26,393 nucleotides of DNA, from contig CAZTDX010000053.1 in the NCBI GenBank assembly GCA_964612425.1, positions 1 to 26,393 on the forward strand, given 5' to 3'. The notes under the pieces were generated by a model that saw nothing but the letters and a program-made list of their open reading frames with translations, ran no database searches and had not been told where the DNA came from. Positions 1 through 7,051 of the stretch are shown one piece after another; within the stretch, counting starts at the first letter, position 1; every line of letters starts with the position of its first letter. The stretch comes from CAUJGP01 sp964612425 (GTDB lineage: Bacteria > Bdellovibrionota > Bdellovibrionia > Bdellovibrionales > Bdellovibrionaceae). Made by a program: the position numbers and the translations under genes.

Positions 1-441
1 AAATTCATTTAAAAGTTCATTAAGTAGTAGGGAACGGGTCTTTTTGATCGTTACTTCGGGAAGATTAGCGTTTACTCCATAGCGAGTTTTAAAATCTTCA
101 AAAATTGGAATTAAAGCTTTCTCTGTGGGAAAGATGGCGAAATTATCATAAATGACAGATTGGGAATGTTGATTATGTTCTACAAAAGCCGGCATCCAAA
201 GTACTGAACGCTCATCGACGACGAAGTGGCGTTTAGGATCTCGAGTAGCAAAATCTATCACTCCTGCCGTGCGCGGGAACGTAATATTAACTCGATCATG
301 CACATGAAAGTCTTTAATGTAACCTACACATCGCTCGTAGGCGATTCCGATGGGGTCATCAAAATCCACAAACTGTGTTAGCAATTTACCTTTCGGTGTG
401 CGCTCGAATCCCAAAATAGGAAATGATTTTGATCCTGTCAT
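1..441 (-). CDS. AraC-family transcriptional regulator, N-terminal part (cut by window edge)
   Basis: The reading frame opens with ATG at 441 and stays open for 147 codons to the left edge, so only the N-terminal part is visible. The translation holds a cupin-like sensor domain of the kind found in AraC/XylS regulators: HVHDRVNI near residue 50, then VLWMPAFVEHN near residue 84, corresponding to the family's H-x-HDR and lW-vPag-eH signatures, followed by a TRSLLLNELL helix like the linker before the HTH. The DNA-binding HTH pair would lie beyond position 1 and cannot be seen. No clear Shine-Dalgarno precedes the ATG. It is divergent from the decayed gene at 541, the usual layout for a regulator and its target. 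The family call rests on motif resemblance only; the ligand is unknown. Confidence 0.68.
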   Translation of the reverse strand, partial: MTGSKSFPILGFERTPKGKLLTQFVDFDDPIGIAYERCVGYIKDFHVHDRVNITFPRTAGVIDFATRDPKRHFVVDERSVLWMPAFVEHNQHSQSVIYDNFAIFPTEKALIPIFEDFKTRYGVNANLPEVTIKKTRSLLLNELLNEF

Positions 442-540
442 AAGTGAGATTCTAGGACAAGTTTATGAGAGACGCAAACATTCCTTCTGAGTAACGTTTG
501 AAGTAGCTTCGGACCAAATTAAAAATAGAAGGAGAGAAAT

Positions 541-866
541 ATGATAAAAAGTTTTATAATTTCAATATTAATTCTGATTGGATCAGTTATCTATGCCTCG
601 CAAGACCAAATCACCTTTAAAAATAAAGAGGACCTGAAATGGGAGGCAATGCTTCCAGAGCTAGGAGATAGCTTTGTTTAAGTTGATGGAACCAAATGTG
701 AATTCAACCTTGGTGTGCTTAGCAAAGGTTTGTAACGCTCACATAAATCAAATTTGTTTTTTAGAACAAGACCAAACGACAGCTAGCCTTATGACTGGAT
801 TATGCTTTTTTTGATCAGCAAGTTGAAAAAGGCCTCGACCCTTACCTATTAGCTTTAATAAAATAA
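541..866 (+). pseudogene. decayed gene for a small secreted protein (two apparent frameshifts)
   Basis: An ideal AGGAG ribosome site at about 531 precedes ATG 541. It starts a typical signal peptide (hydrophobic residues 5-18, likely cut after VIYAS), and translation stops after 46 codons at TAA 679-681. Coding-like sequence continues in another frame as EPNVNSTLVCLAKVCNAHIN and then LEQDQTTASLMTGLCFF up to a run of seven T at about 806-812. It then continues in the third frame as DQQVEKGLDPYLLALIK with a stop at 864-866. Removing one base near 671-679 and one T from the T-run would give a single secreted protein of roughly 108 residues with two or three cysteines. I do not recognise the family; the visible 46-residue piece faintly resembles the start of periplasmic cupin proteins. 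Sequencing errors could mimic this decay. Confidence 0.42.
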
Positions 867-870
867 AATA

Positions 871-1866
871 ATGGTACTCGACTTACGTTGCGCTCTTCTC
901 AATGCTGAAAACTTGTTTCTTCTTTTGGATCAAAAGTTACCAATACCCTTTGATCACTTAAAAGAGCTTGAATGGCAAAAATACTCCACTTCCATTTACT
1001 CTAATAAACCCTTGAATAAACTTCTAAAGTTAAAAACATACTTTAATGAAATTGATGCCGACATTATTCTTCTCGAAGAGATTGGTGGCGAGGAGTCCCT
1101 CAGAAACTTTAACCTACACTTCCTTAATGATAACTATCGCGTAGCCCTCATTGAAGGTAATAGCGATCGCTCCATCGATGTCGGCTTCTTAATTCACAAA
1201 AGAGTTCCTTCGCACTTTAATATTATCACTAACAAAGACCTACCCATTAATTTTTGGTATCCTCATGAGTTGAAAACGCCTGGCCTCCCAAGTCATAAGT
1301 TTTCTAGAGATGCTGCTGAACTTCATCTTTTTGATCGAAGCATGAGTAAACCTTTTCTTATTTTTTTACTCACGCACTTAAAATCGCCCCTTGATCCAGA
1401 GGGCATTGACCCCATGGGAACCTTAAGGCGTGAAGCAGAACTCAAGGCGCTTTTAGGTATTTATAAAAAATTATCCAACCAATACCCCAACACCCCTATT
1501 ATTGTGGGTGGAGACCTCAATGGAAACGCCAGCAGACATAATACAGACTCTGAGTTTTTAGAAATCTACAAAACAACAGACTTAGAAGACATTCTTGAAA
1601 TCGCAGCAAAACCTTTAGAAGAGAGAATGACTTACTACCCACTGAAGAGCGGAATGCTCTTACCTGGTAAACAAATTGACTATGTGTTTTTATCCAACAA
1701 AGCTAAACCTTATCTTGATAGTTTAAGCACCCAAGTTTTTCGCTACGAAATTCCCAATCGTGGGCGCGCCCTCGGACCACAAACCACCGAAGAAAAACAA
1801 GGGCTTCCCTCAGATCACTATCCAATTGTGTTTAATTTAAAAGGATTGCCACTCACTCCAAAGTAA
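871..1866 (+). CDS. endonuclease/exonuclease/phosphatase (EEP) family protein
   Basis: A 331-residue cytoplasmic protein covering one complete EEP fold, a Mg-dependent phosphodiesterase family that includes DNases and phosphatases. The ordered active-site motifs are present: NAENLF (N11, E13, N14), LLEEIGGEE (E69/E70), the catalytic THLKSP (H169), GGDLNGN (D215, N217), KQIDYVF (D270) and the terminal SDHYPIVF (D315-H316). Nothing indicates a signal peptide or extra domain. The ATG at 871 is the only reasonable start, because an in-frame TAA lies at 859-861; there is no Shine-Dalgarno, so it may be read from a leaderless or poorly initiated message. It follows the decayed gene by 4 bp and converges with pdxH, leaving 3 bp between the stop codons. 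The substrate cannot be told from sequence; nucleic acid or a phospho-compound are both possible. Confidence 0.85.
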   Translation: MVLDLRCALLNAENLFLLLDQKLPIPFDHLKELEWQKYSTSIYSNKPLNKLLKLKTYFNEIDADIILLEEIGGEESLRNFNLHFLNDNYRVALIEGNSDRSIDVGFLIHKRVPSHFNIITNKDLPINFWYPHELKTPGLPSHKFSRDAAELHLFDRSMSKPFLIFLLTHLKSPLDPEGIDPMGTLRREAELKALLGIYKKLSNQYPNTPIIVGGDLNGNASRHNTDSEFLEIYKTTDLEDILEIAAKPLEERMTYYPLKSGMLLPGKQIDYVFLSNKAKPYLDSLSTQVFRYEIPNRGRALGPQTTEEKQGLPSDHYPIVFNLKGLPLTPK

Positions 1867-1869
1867 AAA

Positions 1870-2475
1870 TTAGGGTGACTTCATGGCCCTCAGCCAATCC
1901 TCACCACTTCGCTCATAGACATAGCGATAATGTAATCGACCTTCCATACCAAACCAAAATTCAAAAGCTTCAGGTATGACTCGATACCCGCCCCAAGTTT
2001 CTGGACAAGGGATCTCCTGGCCTTCGAAATCCGAAGTTACTTTTTGTAATTTGGTTTGCAAAACATCGTAAGATTCGATCACTTCACTTTGTTTAGATAC
2101 CCAGGCCCCCAATTGCGAGAGACGAGGTCTTGTTTTAAAGTAAGCAACAGATTCTTCTCTTGATGTCTTTAAAACATTACCACTCACTCTTACTTGAACG
2201 TAAAGAGCTTCCCAATAAAATACCAGACAGGCACTGGGGTTTTCTTTGAGTTCAAGAGCCTTCGTACTACCGTAATTTGTAAAGAAAATAAACTCACCCT
2301 TATCAATACCTTTGAGCAAAACAATACGTGCATTGGGGTGACCTTGCAAATCAACTGTCGCCAGTGTCATAACCGTTGGATCTATTTTCGTATGCTTTTT
2401 ATTTTCTTGAAATAACCGCTCAAAATTTTCGATAGGACTTAAGTGAAATTCGAATAAATCTTTACTTACAAACAT
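1870..2475 (-). CDS. pdxH: pyridoxamine 5'-phosphate oxidase
   Basis: PdxH oxidises pyridoxamine or pyridoxine 5'-phosphate to pyridoxal 5'-phosphate with FMN and O2, the last step of vitamin B6 salvage and synthesis. The 201-residue length is normal. Signatures include NARIVLLKGID and FFTNYGSTKALELKENP (FMN/substrate site, residues about 48-82), RPRLSQLGAWVSKQS (about 116-130) and the C-terminal WGGYRVIPEAFEFWFG followed by RLHYRYVY. Most family members have RLHDR at this last point; here it is RLHYR, a small oddity in an otherwise standard enzyme. ATG 2475 has no strong Shine-Dalgarno. The gene lies just beyond the terminator of the FKBP gene, so it is either read through or uses a promoter overlapping that hairpin. 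Confidence 0.93.
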   Translation of the reverse strand: MFVSKDLFEFHLSPIENFERLFQENKKHTKIDPTVMTLATVDLQGHPNARIVLLKGIDKGEFIFFTNYGSTKALELKENPSACLVFYWEALYVQVRVSGNVLKTSREESVAYFKTRPRLSQLGAWVSKQSEVIESYDVLQTKLQKVTSDFEGQEIPCPETWGGYRVIPEAFEFWFGMEGRLHYRYVYERSGEDWLRAMKSP

Positions 2476-2506
2476 AGTTTAAAAGGTATCATTTCGGTTT
2501 AAAATA

Positions 2507-2535
2507 AAAAAGGTGGTCAGAGAGACCACCTTTTT
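2507..2535 (-). terminator. rho-independent terminator of the FKBP gene
   Basis: A perfect 12-bp inverted repeat (AAAAAGGTGGTC paired with GACCACCTTTTT) with a 5-nt loop lies 10 bp after the stop codon of the FKBP gene. On the minus strand it is followed by a T-rich run. Because of the A/T arms it could also work on the plus strand, but no plus-strand gene ends here. Confidence 0.88.
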
Positions 2536-2544
2536 AAGGTTTTA

Positions 2545-3267
2545 TTATTTTTTTGCTTTCTTGGGAGCTTCAGGAGCTTCCTCTTTTTTAGCCATATCTT
2601 TAATCCCCATCAACTCAACTTCAAAAACTAATACTGAGTTTGGTGGGATTCCAGGTCGAGGAGAGGCTCCATAACCTAAATCAGGTGGAACAAATAATTT
2701 CCATTTAGAGCCCACTTTCATCATTTTAAGAGCTTCAGTCCAACCAGGAATAACTCCTGTTACAGGAAAATCTGCAGGTTGATTACGATCATAGCTTGAA
2801 TCAAACTTCTGACCATTGATTAATTTTCCTTCATAATGAGCCGTTACAGTGTCTTTATCCGTTGGAGTTGCACCAGTTCCTTCTTTAACCACTTGATACT
2901 GAAGACCCGATGGCGTTGTTTTAACTCCAGCTTCGGCTTTATTCTTATCTAGGAAAGTTTGACCTTCTTTTTTGTTTTTATCAGCAACTTCAGTTTGCTT
3001 CTTAATAGCCATCTCTTGAAGTTTCATTAGAGCTTGTTGAATTTCTTCAGGCTTAAGCTTTAAATCCTTCCCACCAAGAGCATCGTTTAAACCTTGCGCT
3101 AGCGCCGCAGAGTCAATATCGATATTTTGCTGTTTCATGTTGTTACCGATTTGAGTACCGATTCCATAACTTGCTTTTTGCATATCAGTTTCAATTTTTG
3201 CTTTCTTTTCGCAAGCCATTGTTCCAATAAGCGCTGCAGCTAACAACCCACGCACTACATAATTCAT
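2545..3267 (-). CDS. FKBP-type peptidyl-prolyl isomerase (FkpA/Mip type, probable lipoprotein)
   Basis: A 240-residue envelope prolyl isomerase. The start at 3267 is chosen over an open frame reaching 3384, because AGGAGA sits 6 nt upstream and a signal sequence begins there: MNYVVRGLLAAALIGTMAC. Cys19 follows Thr-Met-Ala, so lipidation is plausible although the lipobox is imperfect. Residues about 27-105 form the FKBP_N dimerisation helices (SYGIGTQIGNNMK). Residues about 130-222 are the FKBP domain, with DTVTAHYEGKL, GQKFDSSYDR, VIPGWTEALKMM and LGYGASPRPGIPPNSVLVFE all intact. A Lys/Ala/Glu-rich tail ends the protein. The family folds outer-membrane and secreted proteins, and Mip paralogs aid host invasion; the role here is inferred. 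It is monocistronic, with its own promoter and terminator. Confidence 0.92.
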   Translation of the reverse strand: MNYVVRGLLAAALIGTMACEKKAKIETDMQKASYGIGTQIGNNMKQQNIDIDSAALAQGLNDALGGKDLKLKPEEIQQALMKLQEMAIKKQTEVADKNKKEGQTFLDKNKAEAGVKTTPSGLQYQVVKEGTGATPTDKDTVTAHYEGKLINGQKFDSSYDRNQPADFPVTGVIPGWTEALKMMKVGSKWKLFVPPDLGYGASPRPGIPPNSVLVFEVELMGIKDMAKKEEAPEAPKKAKK

Positions 3268-3322
3268 AATTTCTCCTATGATTTCCCTATAATTTCTATA
3301 GTTTGTCTTTAATTTAACTTTG

Positions 3323-3351
3323 ATATAATCAGAGAGAATTTCCAATCTCAA
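3323..3351 (-). promoter_or_regulatory. sigma-70-type promoter for the FKBP gene
   Basis: On the minus strand TTGAGA (3346-3351) and TTATAT (3323-3328) are separated by exactly 17 bp, ending 55 bp upstream of the chosen FKBP start. The good spacing and intergenic position support it; no start-site data exist. Confidence 0.5.
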
Positions 3352-3458
3352 GAACTGTTTTCCACCAAAATAAAAATACCGCACAATGACGAAGTTGGAT
3401 CTAGGTCATAATCATCATTGAAATTTTATTTAATGAAATAATTGCTACTTTTAACAGC

Positions 3459-3474
3459 GACTTAAACGTAAGTC
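3459..3474. other. small inverted repeat downstream of tatA
   Basis: GACTTA and TAAGTC flank a 4-nt loop, 25 bp past the tatA stop. On the plus strand a T-rich stretch (TATTTGTTTT) follows; on the minus strand, where tatA transcription would arrive, the following bases are not U-rich. It may be a weak terminator or a chance hairpin. Confidence 0.25.
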
Positions 3475-3498
3475 TATTTGTTTTGCTTGCAGCAACCC

Positions 3499-3744
3499 TT
3501 AAGACTTCTTTTCTTCATGAGATTTTTCGGCAGCGGCTTCTTTTTGAGTCAAATCATCAACAGTCTGACCACGAGAACTTTGCAATCGCTCTTTTTCATC
3601 AACTTCTGGCTCTCCAGCCATTCCTTTTTTAAATCCTCGAATAGCCTCGCCAACCGACTTTCCTAAACTAGGCAGTCGACTGGGACCAAAAAACAATAAT
3701 GCCACAACCAATATCAATATAATTTCTGGAACACCAAGGTTCAT
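3499..3744 (-). CDS. tatA: twin-arginine translocase subunit TatA/TatE
   Basis: An 81-residue inner-membrane protein of the Tat system, which exports folded proteins with RR signal peptides. It has the full TatA layout: short periplasmic N-end, one transmembrane helix (residues about 6-20, PEIILILVVALLFFGP), the hinge FGPSRLPSLGKSVGEA, an amphipathic helix to about residue 42 (GFKKGMAG), and a charged, disordered tail. GAGGGG lies just upstream of ATG 3744 and fixes the start. No tatB or tatC is adjacent, so this is a solo tatA; partners must be elsewhere. TatB is unlikely, because the tail is short and the FGPSRLP hinge fits TatA. The upstream region carries repeat copy 1, so the transcript may include that element in its leader. 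Confidence 0.93.
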   Translation of the reverse strand: MNLGVPEIILILVVALLFFGPSRLPSLGKSVGEAIRGFKKGMAGEPEVDEKERLQSSRGQTVDDLTQKEAAAEKSHEEKKS

Positions 3745-3767
3745 ACATCACCCCTCAATAAATATTA

Positions 3768-3891
3768 GAAGCGGTCTCAAAAATGGTTCAGACGAGGCGT
3801 CAAGGAGGTCCCGACTGAGGCTTCCTTCCTGGAAGTCGCAGGGAGGGATCGACGAAGACAACGAAGTATCAACCATTTTTGAGACCGCTTC
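3768..3891. mobile_element. MITE-like palindromic repeat, copy 1
   Basis: A 124-bp element with perfect 21-bp terminal inverted repeats (GAAGCGGTCTC at one end, GAGACCGCTTC at the other, the match continuing inward to GGTT/AACC). It is flanked on both sides by the dinucleotide TA, as expected for TA-targeting transposons of the IS630/Tc1/mariner type. The inner 82 bp are visibly more GC- and purine-rich than the surrounding DNA and can form further hairpins. There is no ORF, so it is non-autonomous. It lies between the divergent tatA and the gene at 4258. It differs from copy 2 at only two positions (3848-3849, AT here and GG there). Confidence 0.8.
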
Positions 3892-3907
3892 TACACTAAT
3901 TTTTCAG

Positions 3908-3937
3908 CTTATACTGCATAAAATTATAATCGCACAA
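3908..3937 (-). promoter_or_regulatory. possible tatA promoter upstream of repeat copy 1
   Basis: On the minus strand TTGTGC (3932-3937) and TATAAG (3908-3913) are 18 bp apart. If used, the tatA message would start before the repeat and carry the whole palindrome in its leader. The matches are only moderate in AT-rich DNA. Confidence 0.25.
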
Positions 3938-4149
3938 GAAATTAATAAACTATTATTCAGAGAACAATAATTCTTTGTTTTACAAAACTCGAAAAATTAC
4001 TCATTTGTAATTTAGACCATCCCTTATCAAGGTATTTCCCAAAAAATGAGATTTAGCTTTTTTAATAATTTTAGACTATCCGGCTCTATTTAATTTCAAT
4101 GACGCACTTCCATTGTAGCTCCTTTATAATCATCTCATATTAAGAAAAA

Positions 4150-4177
4150 TTGAGCTTTTTCACTCCCAAATTATAAA
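4150..4177 (+). promoter_or_regulatory. sigma-70-type promoter for the gene at 4258
   Basis: TTGAGC (4150-4155) and TATAAA (4172-4177) with a 16-bp spacer, 80 bp upstream of the ATG. This is the best promoter-like pair in the region. Confidence 0.42.
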
Positions 4178-4257
4178 TAAACTAAATTTATTCTCAAAAT
4201 AAGACACATCCCTACATTTCTTATGTCTAATGAGTAAAAATCGTTTAGACTTATCTT

Positions 4258-4713
4258 ATGCTCAACAAAAAAATTAAATTTTTCTTCCTAATCACAGGGG
4301 TGCTAATCATTAGTTTTTCTCATAAAGCCCAATCTACAGAAGAAAAAAAAGCAGACGAAAAAAGCACAGAAACTAGCAAGCAAGTCTTTAAAGATCGAGT
4401 AAAAAATATTCGTTCAGTTGCTGGGGAATATGATGTTTTTTTTAATGAACATTTCGGCCCCTATTCAGTTCCCTTCTCGCTACCTAACCTAAAACAAAAA
4501 GATCAAACACCTGAATCTATTCTCCGGGAGGCTCACAAAAAAGGGGTTCCGATTACAGTAACAGTAGACTCCTCTACAGATACCATTATTTCAATCGACG
4601 CCGAAGAGGTCTTTCGAAAGCCGGCAGAGTCCAGCGACGACGCCAATTTACCTCCGGAACTTGAAGAGTATAAAGATATTTTTAAAAAATACAATACTCC
4701 CTCTAAGAATTGA
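4258..4713 (+). CDS. exported protein of unknown function
   Basis: A 151-residue protein I do not recognise. Residues 1-26 are a clear signal peptide (KK-rich start, core FFFLITGVLIISF, then SHKAQS), followed by a highly charged linker (TEEKKADEKSTETSK). The central part, about 42-112, looks folded: VFKDRVKNIRSVAGEYDVFF, FGPYSVPFSLPN, ILREAHKKGVPITVTVDSST. The C-end is acidic with PPELEEYKDIFKKY. ATG 4258 is the only option, since an in-frame TAG lies 12 bp upstream; there is no good Shine-Dalgarno. The gene sits 38 bp before the membrane phosphotransferase gene in the same direction, and both could be one transcript, so a periplasmic accessory role for that enzyme is possible but unproven. 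Confidence 0.8.
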   Translation: MLNKKIKFFFLITGVLIISFSHKAQSTEEKKADEKSTETSKQVFKDRVKNIRSVAGEYDVFFNEHFGPYSVPFSLPNLKQKDQTPESILREAHKKGVPITVTVDSSTDTIISIDAEEVFRKPAESSDDANLPPELEEYKDIFKKYNTPSKN

Positions 4714-4751
4714 TTTGAGCCCGGTTTTAAAAATGTGTTATTACTATTAAC

Positions 4752-6911
4752 ATGTTAAAAACGCCCGAGCAAAAAACTTCAAAAACTCTCCTCTATTTGA
4801 ACTGGCTAAAAGGATATGCTCAACTTCTTTTAATCTCCCTTACGATGATGACAGGGCTTCGTGTTTTATGGTTTTTAACCTACAAACAAGGAGATGAAAT
4901 TCAGCACTATTTCAAAGATCTTCTTCATGCTCTATGGCTGGGTTTACGTTTTGATCTATCCGCTTTTTGTTATTTATCGATTATTTCATTAATACCATGG
5001 CTATCTTGGATAATAATAGGATCTCATAAAAGTTATTTTACCATGGTCACTTGGCAAAGGCGCTTATGGTTGCTTTTGCTCCTCCTGCTCGGGCTCATTT
5101 TATATGGTGATTATACTTACTATGGTTTTTTTCAAGATCATTTTAATGCCTTAATTTTTGGATTTTTCCAAGACGACACCGTAGCCTTATTAAAAACTTT
5201 TTGGAAAAACTATCCTCTCATAAAGATAGCATTCATTTCAACTGCGCTGTTATGGCTTTTCAATATCTGGATGCAAAAAATTTGGAAGGTGGGCCTCTCA
5301 GAAGAACTCCCCCCCCAATCTAAGGTTAAGCATAAACTTTTTTTATTTTTAGTGGTGCTCACAATGAGCTTAGGGGCTCGAGGGACGCTGGGGCTTTTCC
5401 CCCTTGAAATAATGCATACAGCGATATCCAGCCACCCCTTAATTAACACCCTCAGCTTTAATGGAGCCCATGCACTGGCAAGAGCCATTCAGCTCTATGA
5501 TCAACAGCACCAACATTGGGATGAAAATCTTTTACAACTTGGTTATGATTCAAATCCTGAAGCTGCTTTGAGTGATTTTCTAAATTCTTTAACGATATTT
5601 CAAAAATCAAATTCATTGAAGAACTCAAACCTTTTAGCCAGTACCGTACCCACTCCCAGTAATCCTTATTTTATTCAAAGAACTTCAACTAAATCAAACT
5701 TCTCACCACCTCACGTTATTCTTGTTCTTATGGAGTCGTGGGGCTCTGATTGGCTTAAACAGCAAACTCCTGAATTTAATATCATGGGTGCTCTTAAAAA
5801 TCACATTGATCACGATTTTTTCACACCAAATATTTTTCCCTCCAGTATGGCGACAATTGGTAGCCTAGGAAGTCTTATGGTTGACTTGCCTCACCGTTTT
5901 TATAGTCCTTTTCTCACTGAAAGTCTTTTTTTGGGAGTTCCTTTTTCAACAGCTCCGGCTCGGCTCTTTCAAAAACAAGGATATCAAACACATTTTATTT
6001 ATGGTGGGAATTTAGGGTGGCGTAGCATTGATCGCTTTTTACCACGTCAAGGCTTTCAACAGTTGCACGGCGATAACGCTATCAAAGAGAAATTTCACGA
6101 CACTCCAGATGATGAATTACTGCATGAATGGGGTGTTTTTGATCAATATGTTTTTGAATATGCCTTTGATTTATTAAGTCACTCAACGACACCGCAGTTT
6201 ATTGTTATACTGACAACAAGTAATCACCCCCCTTATAGCTTACCTAAAAGCTACAACTCACCCATTGAAAACTCATTCACTACTCAAATTGAAAAAGACC
6301 TCATTGGAGATCTCGATTTAGCCAAAAGCCGCCTTAAAGCTTATCAATACTCTAATCATCAATTAGGTTTGTTTATATCAAAAATCAAAAATCAACCCTT
6401 TGCTACTCAAACCATAGTTGCTGCCACAGGAGACCATAGCTTTTATATTCGACCATATAATAATTTAGAATTTTTTGAAAAATGGTGCGTCCCTCTTTAC
6501 CTCTATATTCCTCCTCAATATACTCCCCACATAACAACGGAATCGATATTACAAACTAAACAAAAGTTTTCACTTACCATCGGAAGTCATCTTGATTTAT
6601 TTCCTACACTTTATAATCTTACATTCTCTAATTTAATATTTAAGGGGTTAGGCCAAAATCTTTTAGATCCAAGAATTAAACCCTGGAGTTTTCATACCAC
6701 CTCTTGGAGTAGCTTTGATGAAAACTCTGGAATTATTATAAACCCCAAAGGGCAAATTATCACGAGCCTCTGTCGAACTGACAAAAGCAGTAATAAACTG
6801 GAACCTTGCCCGCAAGATCGCTCTCACCTTAATCTTCAAAAGCGCTTAACTTCGTTAATGGGAGTTTCTGACTTTATTTATGAACAGGAAAGAAAAGAAA
6901 GTTTAAAGTGA
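4752..6911 (+). CDS. LTA synthase-family membrane phosphotransferase/sulfatase
   Basis: A 719-residue protein with five predicted membrane helices (about 20-42, 60-90, 104-125, 155-172, 196-216) and a periplasmic alkaline-phosphatase-superfamily domain (about 318-650). Metal and catalytic motifs follow family order: VLMESWGSDW (E328), FPSSMATIGS (probable nucleophile T368), YGGNLGW, HEWGVFDQYVF, TTSNHPPYSLP (H492), AATGDHSFYI (D561, H562) and GSHLDLFPTLY. Gram-positive relatives polymerise glycerol phosphate. Gram-negative relatives (OpgB type) transfer phosphoglycerol to periplasmic glucans, or phosphoethanolamine in related families. The donor and acceptor here are unknown. The nucleophile region SMAT differs from the more usual G-R-T context. 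There is no obvious Shine-Dalgarno; ATG 4752 fits the membrane start. Repeat copy 2 begins 16 bp after the stop. Confidence 0.88.
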   Translation: MLKTPEQKTSKTLLYLNWLKGYAQLLLISLTMMTGLRVLWFLTYKQGDEIQHYFKDLLHALWLGLRFDLSAFCYLSIISLIPWLSWIIIGSHKSYFTMVTWQRRLWLLLLLLLGLILYGDYTYYGFFQDHFNALIFGFFQDDTVALLKTFWKNYPLIKIAFISTALLWLFNIWMQKIWKVGLSEELPPQSKVKHKLFLFLVVLTMSLGARGTLGLFPLEIMHTAISSHPLINTLSFNGAHALARAIQLYDQQHQHWDENLLQLGYDSNPEAALSDFLNSLTIFQKSNSLKNSNLLASTVPTPSNPYFIQRTSTKSNFSPPHVILVLMESWGSDWLKQQTPEFNIMGALKNHIDHDFFTPNIFPSSMATIGSLGSLMVDLPHRFYSPFLTESLFLGVPFSTAPARLFQKQGYQTHFIYGGNLGWRSIDRFLPRQGFQQLHGDNAIKEKFHDTPDDELLHEWGVFDQYVFEYAFDLLSHSTTPQFIVILTTSNHPPYSLPKSYNSPIENSFTTQIEKDLIGDLDLAKSRLKAYQYSNHQLGLFISKIKNQPFATQTIVAATGDHSFYIRPYNNLEFFEKWCVPLYLYIPPQYTPHITTESILQTKQKFSLTIGSHLDLFPTLYNLTFSNLIFKGLGQNLLDPRIKPWSFHTTSWSSFDENSGIIINPKGQIITSLCRTDKSSNKLEPCPQDRSHLNLQKRLTSLMGVSDFIYEQERKESLK

Positions 6912-6912
6912 A

Positions 6913-6940
6913 TTGAGACCTTCACTTGAAGCGGTCTCAA
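6913..6940. repeat. extra inverted arm adjoining repeat copy 2
   Basis: TTGAGACCTTCA (6913-6924) can pair with TGAAGCGGTCTCAA (6927-6940) apart from a 2-nt GC bulge. The second half is the left terminal repeat of copy 2. TTGAGACC--TTC resembles that element's right end lacking GC, so it may be a remnant of an earlier copy. Confidence 0.45.
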
Positions 6941-7051
6941 AAATGGTTCAGACGAGGCGTCAAGGAGGTCCCGACTGAGGCTTCCTTCCTGGAAGTCGCA
7001 GGGAGGGGGCGACGAAGACAACGAAGTATCAACCATTTTTGAGACCGCTTC
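6928..7051. mobile_element. MITE-like palindromic repeat, copy 2
   Basis: The same 124-bp element and orientation as copy 1, with 122 of 124 positions identical and the same perfect 21-bp terminal inverted repeats. The right flank is TA, but the left flank reads TT, so a target duplication is not intact here. It fills the gap between two convergent genes. Its last base is also the third base of the TAG stop of the minus-strand gene. It could act as a bidirectional 3' hairpin, although there is no T-run as in a normal terminator. Confidence 0.8.

Larger units (their letters stand above)
3894..4257. other. AT-rich intergenic region between tatA/repeat and the exported-protein gene
   Basis: About 360 bp without a convincing coding frame on either strand. 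It is very AT-rich, with several TATAAT-like words, and is best read as promoter DNA for the two divergent genes. Apart from the two candidate promoters listed separately, I see no RNA gene, repeat or operator in it. Confidence 0.6.

Noticed and set aside
3268..3384. N-terminal extension of the FKBP protein to 3384
   Set aside because: The extra 39 residues would bury the signal peptide and cover the promoter; a clear ribosome site supports the start at 3267.
3385..3498. tRNA or small RNA gene downstream of tatA
   Set aside because: Only one 6-bp hairpin is present; no cloverleaf, CCA end or strong promoter-terminator pair was found.
3768..7051. CRISPR array made of the two repeats
   Set aside because: Only two copies, 3 kb apart, each 124 bp and separated by ordinary genes; there are no spacers and no cas genes.
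6928..7051. Repeat copy 2 as a plain rho-independent terminator
   Set aside because: The stem is very long with an 82-base interior and no T-run, and the same element occurs as copy 1 upstream of genes, where no terminator is expected.
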